The notes beneath the pieces are model-generated. The model was not told the origin of the DNA, searched no databases, and worked only from the letters and a program-made list of their open reading frames with translations. The position numbers and the translations under genes were made by a program. From positions 124,001-188,000 of the forward strand of contig NZ_JAIUZI010000011.1 in NCBI RefSeq assembly GCF_020171285.1: a DNA stretch of 64,000 nucleotides, written 5' to 3'. The stretch is from Seohaeicola saemankumensis (GTDB taxonomy: Bacteria; Pseudomonadota; Alphaproteobacteria; Rhodobacterales; Rhodobacteraceae). Positions 41,130-49,802 of the stretch are shown in pieces; within the stretch, counting starts at the first letter, position 1; every line of letters begins with the position of its first letter.

Positions 41130-43970
41130 ATGGCAAAGAAAATGCTTATCGATGCCACCCACGCGGAAGAGACCCGCGTTGTGGTGGTCGACGGAAACAA
41201 GGTTGAAGAGTTCGATTTTGAATCCGAAAACAAACGTCAGCTTGCAGGAAACATCTATCTAGCCAAGGTCACGCGGGTCGAACCCTCGTTGCAGGCGGCT
41301 TTTGTGGACTACGGTGGCAACCGCCACGGGTTCCTGGCGTTCTCGGAAATTCACCCCGACTACTATCAGATCCCGGTCGCTGACCGCGAGGCCCTGATGG
41401 AGGAGGAGCGCGCCTATGCCGAGTCGCTACGGGCGCGCGACGAGGACGAAGAGAGCAAGCCGAGCAAATCGCGCAAGTCGCGGTCGCGTTCGCGGTCCAA
41501 ATCCAAGGCGGAAGACGTGAAATCCGCCGATCCGGTCGAGACCAAGGAGGTTTCGCCGGAAATCAACGGTATGGAAACCATCGATCTGTCCGAGCCCGAG
41601 GAGGGTGCCGAGACGCCCGAGGCGACCTCGCCGATGGAGTTGGTGGCGGAAACGCCGGTCGAGGAACCGGTGGACGAGCCCGAGGCGGACCAGGCCGAAC
41701 ACGACCAGGCCGCGCCGGTCGAGGCCGCGTCCGAAGGCGCCGCCGCTGACGATGGCGACAGCGAGGACGAAGACAAGGCCGACGACGCAGACAGCGACAA
41801 GGCTGACGGCGCCGAGGACGACGGCGAGGACAGCGACCCTGACGAGGACGACGCGGAGCGCAGCGATGCCGCCGCCAAGGACGACAGCATCGAATCCGTT
41901 GCCGAAGAGGACGACAGCGAGGACATTCGCCCGCCGCGCAAGCCGCGGCCCAAGCGCTACAAGATCCAGGAAGTCATCAAGGTGCGCCAGATCCTGCTGG
42001 TGCAGGTGGTCAAGGAAGAACGCGGCAACAAGGGCGCCGCGCTGACCACATATCTGTCGCTAGCGGGTCGTTATTGCGTGTTGATGCCGAACACCGCGCG
42101 TGGCGGTGGCATCAGCCGCAAGATCACCAATGCAGTGGACCGCAAGAAGCTGAAGGAGATCGCCGCCGAAATCGACGTGCCCACCGGCGCCGGGCTGATC
42201 GTGCGGACAGCGGGCGCCAAGCGTACCAAGGCCGAGATCAAGCGCGACTATGAATACCTGCAGCGACTGTGGGAGCAGATCCGCGAGTTGACGCTGAAAT
42301 CCATCGCGCCGGCCAAGATCTATGAAGAAGGCGACCTGATCAAACGGTCGATCCGCGACCTGTACAACCGCGAGATCGACGAGGTGTTCGTGGAGGGCGA
42401 GCGCGGCTACCGCATCGCCAAGGACTTCATGAAAATGATCATGCCGTCCCATGCCAAGAACGTGAAGAAATACGAAGACCAGCTGCCGCTCTTTGCGCGC
42501 TACCAGGTGGAAAGCTATCTGTCGTCGATGTTCAACCCGACGGTGCAGCTGAAGTCGGGCGGCTATATCGTGATCGGCGTGACCGAAGCGCTGGTGGCAA
42601 TCGACGTGAACTCGGGCCGGGCCACCAAGGAAGGCTCGATCGAGGAGACCGCGCTGAAGACCAACCTGGAGGCCGCCGAAGAGGTGGCGCGCCAGCTGCG
42701 CCTGCGCGATCTGGCCGGGCTGATCGTCATCGACTTTATCGACATGGACGAGCGCAAGAACAACTCGGCTGTCGAAAAGCGGATGAAGGACAAGCTGAAG
42801 ACCGACCGTGCCCGCATCCAGGTGGGGCGGATCAGCGGTTTTGGCCTGATGGAGATGAGCCGTCAGCGTCTGCGCCCCGGCATGATCGAGGCGACGACGC
42901 AGCCGTGCCCAGCCTGTCACGGCACCGGCCTGATCCGGTCGGACGACAACATGGCGCTGAACATCCTGCGCCAGATCGAAGAGGAAGGCACCCGCCGCCG
43001 GTCGCGCGAGGTTCTGGTGACCTGTCCGGTCAGCATCGCCAACTACCTGATGAACCAGAAGCGCGAGCACATCGCACAGATCGAGGCGCGCTATGGGCTG
43101 TCGGTCCGTATCGAAGGCGACGTGCATCTGGTCAGCCCGGATTTCACGCTGGAGAAGTTCAAGACCGCGACCCGCAATGTGCCCGAACCGTCAGCGGCGG
43201 TTGTATCGGTGGATACCTCGATCATGGATCAGGTCGACGCGCCGGAAGAGGCCGAGGCGGAGGCGGACAGCAGCGCTGCCATGGAAGCGGCTGAGACCAA
43301 TGGCGCGCCGGAAGGCGAAACCAAGCCCAAGCGCAAGCGGCGCCGGCGTCGGCGGCGGTCCAGCAAGTCGGGTAGCTCGGCGAACGGGGCCGAGGAAAAC
43401 GCATCCGATGCAGCGGGCAGCGAGGAGGCGGATGGGGCCAAGGCGCAGAGCGATACGGCCACGGATACCGACTCTGAAACCGCAGCGGAAGCAGCGGCTG
43501 AACCTGAGGCCGAGGCGGCAGCAGCAGACGGCGCGACCGAAACCGGACCGGATGAGGCGGGCGCACAAACGCCCGAGGTGCCGGTAGACGCCAGCGCCGG
43601 GCCGGATGCGGAACCCGTCGCGGAAGACGCGCCAGCCGAGGCCGCAGAGCCCACGCCCGAGACTGGCGAGGCGCCTGCGGCGGAAGTCGAGGTCGAAGCG
43701 GTGGCAGAACCCGAGCCCGAACAGGTCGAGGCCGCGGACGCGCCGGCAGAGCCGGTAGCTGAAACGGTTGCCGAGACCGAACCGGCGGCGGAGACCACGG
43801 CGCTGAATGGGACCTCCGCCCCCGAGGCGGCGGTTGAACCTGAAGCCGCGGCCGAGGCAGAACCGGAGCCGGAAGTCGTTGAGGCCGTGGCGGCGCAAGA
43901 GCCGGCACCCGAGGTGACGAACGAGCCGCCCAAGCCCAAGCGGCGGGGATGGTGGTCGCTGGGCAACTAG
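41130..43970 (+). CDS. rne: Ribonuclease E
   Basis: A 946-residue endoribonuclease that leads RNA decay and rRNA processing. It begins MAKKMLIDATHAEETRVVVVDG, followed by an S1 RNA-binding region split by an insert rich in D, E, A and S of about 175 residues (97-272). The catalytic core has VDRKKLKEIAAE, the conserved DVNSGR, and IVIDFIDMDERKNN. The zinc link is PCPACHGTG. The C-terminal scaffold is low-complexity, rich in alanine and glutamate, ending PKPKRRGWWSLGN. The ATG at 41130 is preceded by a purine-rich CAAGGAAAC; a terminator follows. Confidence 0.95.
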   Translation: MAKKMLIDATHAEETRVVVVDGNKVEEFDFESENKRQLAGNIYLAKVTRVEPSLQAAFVDYGGNRHGFLAFSEIHPDYYQIPVADREALMEEERAYAESLRARDEDEESKPSKSRKSRSRSRSKSKAEDVKSADPVETKEVSPEINGMETIDLSEPEEGAETPEATSPMELVAETPVEEPVDEPEADQAEHDQAAPVEAASEGAAADDGDSEDEDKADDADSDKADGAEDDGEDSDPDEDDAERSDAAAKDDSIESVAEEDDSEDIRPPRKPRPKRYKIQEVIKVRQILLVQVVKEERGNKGAALTTYLSLAGRYCVLMPNTARGGGISRKITNAVDRKKLKEIAAEIDVPTGAGLIVRTAGAKRTKAEIKRDYEYLQRLWEQIRELTLKSIAPAKIYEEGDLIKRSIRDLYNREIDEVFVEGERGYRIAKDFMKMIMPSHAKNVKKYEDQLPLFARYQVESYLSSMFNPTVQLKSGGYIVIGVTEALVAIDVNSGRATKEGSIEETALKTNLEAAEEVARQLRLRDLAGLIVIDFIDMDERKNNSAVEKRMKDKLKTDRARIQVGRISGFGLMEMSRQRLRPGMIEATTQPCPACHGTGLIRSDDNMALNILRQIEEEGTRRRSREVLVTCPVSIANYLMNQKREHIAQIEARYGLSVRIEGDVHLVSPDFTLEKFKTATRNVPEPSAAVVSVDTSIMDQVDAPEEAEAEADSSAAMEAAETNGAPEGETKPKRKRRRRRRRSSKSGSSANGAEENASDAAGSEEADGAKAQSDTATDTDSETAAEAAAEPEAEAAAADGATETGPDEAGAQTPEVPVDASAGPDAEPVAEDAPAEAAEPTPETGEAPAAEVEVEAVAEPEPEQVEAADAPAEPVAETVAETEPAAETTALNGTSAPEAAVEPEAAAEAEPEPEVVEAVAAQEPAPEVTNEPPKPKRRGWWSLGN

Positions 43971-43995
43971 GCCCGCATCATCGCGAAACAGTTGA

Positions 43996-44025
43996 AGCCC
44001 CGGCCTGGCGCGCCGGGGCTTTTTG
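43996..44025 (+). terminator. Rho-independent terminator of rne
   Basis: AGCCCCGGC (43996-44004) pairs with GCCGGGGCT (44012-44020) around seven bases, followed by TTTT. It lies 25 bases after the rne stop codon. Nine perfect GC-rich pairs make this strong. Confidence 0.85.
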
Positions 44026-44031
44026 CTTTGC

Positions 44032-44265
44032 TCAGCCGCCCTTGCGGATCAGGTAGATCTGATGTCCGTCGGCTTCTGATTGGCCGAGGTAATGGTGACC
44101 CTGCTCAGTGCAGAAATGCGGCACGTCGATCACGGCGGCCGGGTCATCGGCCAGCAGGTGTAAAACAGCGCCCGTGGGCATGGATTTCAGGCGTTTGCGG
44201 GCCTTGAGCACGGGCAGCGGGCAGAGCAGGCCGATAGCGTCCAGAGTTTCAGAAATGTCTGTCAT
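44032..44265 (-). CDS. tusA: TusA-family sulfurtransferase
   Basis: A 77-residue sulfur carrier. The family motif is GLLCPLPVLKARKRL with the active cysteine in the CPxP signature; a second cysteine-containing segment is VPHFCTEQGH. I chose the ATG at 44265 (MTDISETLDAIGL) over a longer in-frame start at 44301. It is convergent with rne and divergent from ccdA by 93 bases. It may serve in tRNA thiolation or sulfur oxidation. Confidence 0.85.
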   Translation of the reverse strand: MTDISETLDAIGLLCPLPVLKARKRLKSMPTGAVLHLLADDPAAVIDVPHFCTEQGHHYLGQSEADGHQIYLIRKGG

Positions 44266-44358
44266 AAACGCAGATAAAACCGAAGATTGGGCGCTGTCCA
44301 CAGGGTTGTGACCGTCTGGCCTCGTGACCTTGGTTCGCGGATGGATTAAGCCGGTGCC

Positions 44359-45111
44359 ATGTTCGGAATCGATATCATCGACGCGGGGCTGATCCCTGCC
44401 ATGACCGTGGCCCTGTTCGCCGGGCTGATCAGTTTCCTGTCACCTTGTGTGCTGCCGATTGTGCCGCCCTATCTGGCGTATATGAGCGGGGTCTCGGTGA
44501 CCGAGCTGAGCAGTGATGCGGGCGCGCGCAACCGGGCGCTGATGCCGGCGGTGTTTTTTGTTCTGGGGCTGTCGACGGTGTTCCTGTTCCTGGGCTTCAC
44601 GGCCTCGGCGATCGGGACGGTGTTTCTGTCATATCAGAATGTTCTGAATACAATCGCCGGTATCCTGGTGATGATTTTTGGCGCGCATTTCGTGGGCGTC
44701 TATCGCATCGGTTTTCTGGACCGCGAGGCGCGGCTGGACGTGGGCGATCGCGGCGGATCGGCCTTTGGCGCCTATATCCTGGGGCTGGCGTTTGCCTTTG
44801 GCTGGACGCCGTGCATCGGGCCGCAACTGGGGGCGATCCTGTCGCTGGCGGCCTCGGAGGGGTCGATTGCACGGGGTACCACGTTGCTGGCGGTCTATGC
44901 GGCCGGTCTGGGCATTCCCTTTGTTCTGGTGGCGGCGTTCCTGCCGCGCCTGACCGGGCTGATGGGGTGGATGAAGCGGCATATGGAGCAGATCGAGCGG
45001 ATCATGGGGCTGCTTCTGTGGACCGTGGGGCTGTTGATGCTGACGGGCGGGTTCTCGTCGTTTTCCTATTGGCTGCTGGAGACCTTTCCGGCGCTGGCGA
45101 CGCTGGGGTGA
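44359..45111 (+). CDS. ccdA: Cytochrome c biogenesis protein CcdA
   Basis: A 250-residue inner-membrane electron carrier (DsbD-type transmembrane part) that passes reducing power to the periplasm for CcmG/CcmH. Six membrane segments are seen. The redox cysteines lie in LSPCVLPIVPPYLAYMSG and in FAFGWTPCIGPQLG. It may feed ccmH encoded at 26826. The start at 44359 is the ATG of MFGIDIIDAG. Confidence 0.92.
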   Translation: MFGIDIIDAGLIPAMTVALFAGLISFLSPCVLPIVPPYLAYMSGVSVTELSSDAGARNRALMPAVFFVLGLSTVFLFLGFTASAIGTVFLSYQNVLNTIAGILVMIFGAHFVGVYRIGFLDREARLDVGDRGGSAFGAYILGLAFAFGWTPCIGPQLGAILSLAASEGSIARGTTLLAVYAAGLGIPFVLVAAFLPRLTGLMGWMKRHMEQIERIMGLLLWTVGLLMLTGGFSSFSYWLLETFPALATLG

Positions 45112-45245
45112 CGCGCGCGGGGCTGCTGCTCCCCTTTGGCCGGTGACAGTGCCGCCGGCGGGTCATTTCGACCGGAAAGAAGCGCAAGCTTGGCCTTAAC
45201 TCCGCCAGATTGTCGGATTAACCTGCGCGTCGAAAGGTCGAGGGC

Positions 45246-46499
45246 ATGAGCAGCAACAGGGCCGACAAACAGGTGCGCCGCCGCCGGGTGTTCTATATTC
45301 CCGGCTACGATCCGATTCATCCGCGCAGGTATCGCGAGCTCTATCGCAAGGAAGCCGCGGCGCAGGCAGAGATCTCTGGTTACGAGATTGATCTGAAACC
45401 CAAAACCACTGACGGGCCATATGGCTGGCATGTGGCGGCGCGGATCGACGACGCGGCGGTGGACGCCGATGTCGAGGTGCTGGTTTGGTCGGATATTGTC
45501 CGCGACAGCATGTCCAACACGATTCCGGCCACGTACCTGCAACTGTTGCGGACGGCCTGGACCTACATCGCGACGGGGACTCTGCGGCGGCTGATGCGGC
45601 TGCGGAAAGGGCCGGTGATTGCGGCGTTGTACCCGGTGGGTATGCTGATCGCGCAACTGCTGCTGGCCTTGTTGCTGGGCTGGGGCGTGGCGCGCGCGGT
45701 TGGCGGGCTGGCCGGCTGGGCGCCCTGGGAGGTTCTGGCGACGCTGTTGCGGCTTGTGGGTTGGGGCCTGGGGGCGGTGGCGGCGGTGGCGCTGCTGCGC
45801 TGGTTCAAGGCGCGCGACGGCAAGCTCTTTGCCTATTACCTGATGCATGATTACGCCTATTCGGCCCGGTCGCGCGGGGCCAATCCGCCGGAGCTGGAGG
45901 CGCGAATGGCAGAGTTCGGCGATCTGATCGCGGCGGCGCTGACCACCGATGTCGACGAGGTTCTGGTGGTGGGGCATTCGTCGGGCGCGCATCTGGGGGT
46001 CTCTGTTCTGGCCGATATCATCCGCAATGGACGGGTGCCGCAGGCGGGACCAGAGCTGGGATTCCTGTCACTGGGGCAGGTCGTGCCGATGGTATCTTTT
46101 TTGCCGGATGCCAAGCGGTTACGGGGCGACCTTAAGTTTCTTTCGGCGCGGGGCGAACTGACTTGGGTCGATGTCTCGGCTCCGGGCGACGGCTGTGCCT
46201 TTGCGCTGTGCGACCCGGTCACGGTCAGTGGCGTGGCGCCGGAGGGCAAGCGTTGGCCGCTGGTGGTTTCGGCGGCGTTTACCCAGACGCTGAGCCCGGC
46301 GCGCTGGAAGGCGCTGCGCTGGCGGTTCTTTCGGTTGCATTTCCAGTATCTCTGCGCCTTTGACCGGCCCGGGGACTACGATTATTTCCAGATCACCGCC
46401 GGGCCGCAGACCCTGGCCGCGCGCTATCATGGCCGGGCGCCATCGAAGTCGCGGATTGACGTGCCGGTTTCGAAATATACCTCGGTGGCGCTGAGATGA
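45246..46499 (+). CDS. Membrane alpha/beta-hydrolase-like protein
   Basis: A 417-residue protein not clearly assigned to a family. The N-terminus (RRRVFYIPGYDPIHPRRYRELY) and the central VDEVLVVGHSSGAHLG carry a GHSSG nucleophile elbow, as in serine hydrolases; a possible charge-relay pair is not obvious. Two membrane segments lie between about 115 and 190 (GPVIAALYPVGMLIAQLLLAL, then LRLVGWGLGAVAAVALL), separating the N-terminal part from the elbow. It overlaps the P450 gene by four bases (ATGA), so the two work together. The substrate is unknown, perhaps a lipid. Confidence 0.6.
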   Translation: MSSNRADKQVRRRRVFYIPGYDPIHPRRYRELYRKEAAAQAEISGYEIDLKPKTTDGPYGWHVAARIDDAAVDADVEVLVWSDIVRDSMSNTIPATYLQLLRTAWTYIATGTLRRLMRLRKGPVIAALYPVGMLIAQLLLALLLGWGVARAVGGLAGWAPWEVLATLLRLVGWGLGAVAAVALLRWFKARDGKLFAYYLMHDYAYSARSRGANPPELEARMAEFGDLIAAALTTDVDEVLVVGHSSGAHLGVSVLADIIRNGRVPQAGPELGFLSLGQVVPMVSFLPDAKRLRGDLKFLSARGELTWVDVSAPGDGCAFALCDPVTVSGVAPEGKRWPLVVSAAFTQTLSPARWKALRWRFFRLHFQYLCAFDRPGDYDYFQITAGPQTLAARYHGRAPSKSRIDVPVSKYTSVALR

Positions 46500-47854
46500 C
46501 ACCGCCAAAGCCCGAAGCGCGGCCCGACAAAGTGTCGTTGCGTTCCTATGTTCGGCTGTTTCGCAAGGACATCCTGTCGGCCCAGCCGGCGCGGCTTTAC
46601 CGGGCCTGGATGGCCGAGTTTCGCACGCCGTTTTTCCGGTCATTCCTGCTGAACCAGCCGGACCTGGTGGACATGGTTCTGAAAAAGCGGCCCGACGATT
46701 TCCCGAAGTCCGCTCGGATCAGCGAGGGGTTGCGGCCATTGCTGGGCAATTCGGTGTTCCTGACCAATGGCGAGGTCTGGAAACGACAGCGCAGGATCAT
46801 CGACCCGGCGTTCGAGGGCGGTCGGCTAAGAGAGGTTTTCCCGGCGATGCGCGCGGCCGGCGACGCGGCGGTGGCGCGATTGCGGGCGCAGGTCGGCGAG
46901 GTGGTGGAGATCGAAGAGGTGACCAGCCATGTGGCGGCCGACGTGATCTTTCGCACCTTGTTTTCCATTCCTATCGAGCATGACATCGCGGCGCAGGTGT
47001 TCAGCCGGTTTCGGGCCTATCAGCGGGCGCAGCCGATTTTGAACCTGGCGGCCTTTGTACCGCTGCCGCGCTGGGTTCCACGGTTCCATTCAAGGGAGAC
47101 GCGGCGGAACGCGGCCCGGATCCGGGCTCTGATCGGGCAGTTGACGGCGGAGCGGATGGCAATGATTTCCGCCGGCACCGCGCCGGACGATCTGGCGACC
47201 AAGATCATGACAACGGCGGACCCGGTGACGGGCGAGCGGTTCGATACCGATGAGATGGTCGATCAGGTGGCGATCTTTTTCCTGGCCGGGCATGAGACCA
47301 GCGCGTCGGCGCTGGCCTGGGCGCTGTATCTGATGGCGCTTTATCCGGACTGGCAGGATCGGGTCGCGAGGGAGGCGGCGGCGCTGGAGGACGACGGGTT
47401 TTCGGTGATGTCGCGGCTGAAGGTCAGCCGGGATGTGTTCCGCGAAACCCTGCGGCTGTATCCACCGGTGCCGATGATGGTGCGCGAGGCCATCTGTTCG
47501 GAGCGGTTCCGGGATCGTGACGTGCCGAAGGGCGCGCAGATGGTGCTGAGCCCCTGGCACCTGCACCGTCACGAGCGGCTGTGGGATAACCCGGACGGGT
47601 TTGACCCGGAGCGCTGGCAGACCGAAAACGGCAAGACGTGCCAGCGCGAGGCCTATATCCCGTTTTCGGCGGGGCCGCGCGTCTGTACCGGTGCCGGTTT
47701 TGCCATGGTCGAGGGGCCGCTGCTTTTGTCGATGATCCTGCGCGCCTACCGGGTGGAGCGGATGGAGGGACGCGATCCGGTGCCGGTGGCGCATCTCACG
47801 GTGCGGGCGCGGGATGGGATCTGGCTGCGGCTGAGGCCGCGTGAGGATGTGTGA
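46496..47854 (+). CDS. Cytochrome P450
   Basis: A 452-residue P450 of the bacterial soluble type, although longer than many. The oxygen-binding helix is FLAGHETSASALAWAL, the ExxR motif is ETLRLYPP, and the haem loop FSAGPRVCTGAG has C397. N-terminal residues lack a membrane anchor. It is translationally coupled to the membrane hydrolase gene upstream. The substrate may be the lipid or ester product of that enzyme. No ferredoxin or reductase gene is nearby. Confidence 0.88.
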   Translation: MTPPKPEARPDKVSLRSYVRLFRKDILSAQPARLYRAWMAEFRTPFFRSFLLNQPDLVDMVLKKRPDDFPKSARISEGLRPLLGNSVFLTNGEVWKRQRRIIDPAFEGGRLREVFPAMRAAGDAAVARLRAQVGEVVEIEEVTSHVAADVIFRTLFSIPIEHDIAAQVFSRFRAYQRAQPILNLAAFVPLPRWVPRFHSRETRRNAARIRALIGQLTAERMAMISAGTAPDDLATKIMTTADPVTGERFDTDEMVDQVAIFFLAGHETSASALAWALYLMALYPDWQDRVAREAAALEDDGFSVMSRLKVSRDVFRETLRLYPPVPMMVREAICSERFRDRDVPKGAQMVLSPWHLHRHERLWDNPDGFDPERWQTENGKTCQREAYIPFSAGPRVCTGAGFAMVEGPLLLSMILRAYRVERMEGRDPVPVAHLTVRARDGIWLRLRPREDV

Positions 47855-47895
47855 GCGGTTGCGGGTCAGGGAACGGTGGCGCGTGACGCAACGCG

Positions 47896-48055
47896 GGGAG
47901 GGGGCGCTGCCCCCTCTTGGCCTTTGGCCAATTCACCCCCGGAGTATTTGGAAAGAGATGAAAGGGCGCGCGGGCGCAGCGCGTGGGTTTACCCGCGCGC
48001 TGCCGGGCCCAACCGGGCGAGGGGCATCTTTGATGCCGTGAGGCCGGGCGGGAGT
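47896..48055 (+). repeat. Dispersed intergenic repeat (copy 3, X and Y modules)
   Basis: The convergent gap between the P450 gene and the TPR gene holds one X module (47896-47964) and one Y module (47968-48055). It is nearly the same as copy 1 (9387-9545): GGGGGCGCTGCCCCCTC, then CACCCCCGGAGTATTTGGAAAGAGATGAAAGG, then CGGGCGCAGCGCGTGGGTTTACCCGCGCGCTGCCGGGCCCAAC. It starts 42 bases after the P450 stop codon. Confidence 0.85.
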
Positions 48056-48075
48056 CTTTGGCTGTGGGGCGCCGG

Positions 48076-49746
48076 TCAGCGGGCCGCGGCGGTGCGCATG
48101 GCGGCCTGGGCGCAGGCACAGGAGGCGGCCACGTGGTCGGCGCGGGCCAGGGCGAGGTCAAGCCGTTGGCGGATCTGGGGCCGTTCGACGGTGTCGCCGC
48201 GCGCTTCAAGGCAGTCGTGCAAGCCCTTGAGGCTCCAGACGTTGTCAGGGTGCACGGCGGCGCGCGAGAGTTGCCCGCCCAACCCCAGATCGGCGCGATA
48301 GACTTCCTCGGCTTCGGTCACGCGGCCCTGTTCGAAGAGCAGCGCGCCAAGCGCGTGGCGCGCGGGCTGCATCCAGCCCCAAGGTTCGTCATAGGGCAGC
48401 GCATCGTCGAGTTCCACCGAGCGGCGCAGGTGGTCGAAGGCCGTGTCGTGGTTGCCCTTGCGGTATTCGATTTCGCCACGCACCATTTCCTTGCCGATCT
48501 CCAGCAGGTCTATCACCCGGTTGTTGTGCAGAAGACGGGTCTCTGGCACTCGGGCGCAGGCGGCGAGAAACAGCTTTTCCTCGGCCTCGGCGCGGGGCAC
48601 ATCGCCGGTAGCGGCCGCGCCGATGGCGCGGGCGTAATGCGTGTTGGCGGTCAGCGTGCGGAAGAGGTCGGGGTCGGCGGGCAGTTCCAGAGCCATCGCC
48701 TCCTGCCATTTGCCGAAACGCACCAGAACATGGGGCGCCATTGCCAGGTAGCTTTCGAAGTAATCCGCCATCGGCGGGCTTTCGATGCGCAGCATGTCGT
48801 CGGGGACGGTGTCTAACATGCCCTGGACCGCTTCCAGCGCCGGGGTGATCTGGCCCAGAAACAGCGCGCCGTAGATGATGAAGTGATAGTCGTGCAGCCG
48901 GTAGCCGGAGTAGATGTTGTAGGCGCCTTCGCGGGCGTAGTACTTCAGGTCGGCGGCGACCGCCTGCTGGTTCCAGTGCACGACGTTCTGGTAGTGGCCG
49001 CAGAGCACGTCGATATGGGTGGGCATATGCACCAGGTGGCCGGCGTCCGGCACCAGCGTGCGCAGGACATCGGCCGCATTCAGCGCTTTTTCCGGCACCG
49101 GTGACATTTCCATCAGGTGGACATAAAGGTGCAGCAGGCCCGGGTGGGACATGGCGGCGGGATCGGTTTCCATCGCCGCTTCGAGCGCCTTTTGCGCCTC
49201 GAGCGTGGCGGCGCCCTGTGCGGGGCTGCCGCTGGCGAGGTCCCACATTTGCCAGGGGGTCAGGTTGAGCAGGGATTCCACGTAGATGGTGCGCAGGTCC
49301 AAGTGATCTGGGACGCTTGCAAAGGCCGCGCGCATGGCATCAGCAAAGGCGTGGTCCCACAGGTGCATGTCATCGGTCAGCCCGGCCTGCGGATAGCGGG
49401 CCTGGATAGCGTTGATGAGAGCCTGCTCCGGCGCGGTGACGTCGCCGGCGCGCGCGAGCGCTGCCTGCGCGGCGGCATGGGCGGTCGCCAGCGCCTCGGC
49501 GCGGCCGGCCTCGTCAAAGAGGTCCCAGGGCATGTTGTAGTTGGGGCCGGCGGCATAGGCGACACCCCAATGGGCCATGGCGCAGTCGGGGTCGTGCTCC
49601 AATGCGCGGCGGAAACAGACGACGGCCTCTTCGTGGTTATAGCCGTAGGTCCAGTTCAGACCCCGGTCGAACCAGATCTGTGCCTGTGGCGATGCGGTGG
49701 TGACGGGGCAGCTGTAGCTACCAAGATCATATGGGTAATCGGTCAT
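48076..49746 (-). CDS. Tetratricopeptide-repeat protein
   Basis: A 556-residue soluble protein with repeated helical hairpins, e.g. ALEHDPDCAMAHWGVAYAAG near residue 45 and AREGAYNIYSGYRLHDYHFIIYGALF near 270. A conserved HLVHMPTHIDVLCGHY segment lies around 235, suggesting a metal-like or catalytic site, since many relatives keep it. It follows the MFS exporter gene by 56 bases on the same strand. I know it only as an uncharacterised conserved TPR family; the function is unclear. Confidence 0.75.
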   Translation of the reverse strand: MTDYPYDLGSYSCPVTTASPQAQIWFDRGLNWTYGYNHEEAVVCFRRALEHDPDCAMAHWGVAYAAGPNYNMPWDLFDEAGRAEALATAHAAAQAALARAGDVTAPEQALINAIQARYPQAGLTDDMHLWDHAFADAMRAAFASVPDHLDLRTIYVESLLNLTPWQMWDLASGSPAQGAATLEAQKALEAAMETDPAAMSHPGLLHLYVHLMEMSPVPEKALNAADVLRTLVPDAGHLVHMPTHIDVLCGHYQNVVHWNQQAVAADLKYYAREGAYNIYSGYRLHDYHFIIYGALFLGQITPALEAVQGMLDTVPDDMLRIESPPMADYFESYLAMAPHVLVRFGKWQEAMALELPADPDLFRTLTANTHYARAIGAAATGDVPRAEAEEKLFLAACARVPETRLLHNNRVIDLLEIGKEMVRGEIEYRKGNHDTAFDHLRRSVELDDALPYDEPWGWMQPARHALGALLFEQGRVTEAEEVYRADLGLGGQLSRAAVHPDNVWSLKGLHDCLEARGDTVERPQIRQRLDLALARADHVAASCACAQAAMRTAAAR

Positions 49747-49802
49747 GTGCCCCCCCTTCTGACCCTGTCAGGATAGGCGATTTCACCGCACGGCAAAAGG
49801 GG

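Noticed and set aside
40786..41262. Short frames on both strands in the rne leader
   Set aside because: Composition is that of shadow frames, there is no ribosome site, and one frame overlaps the rne start.
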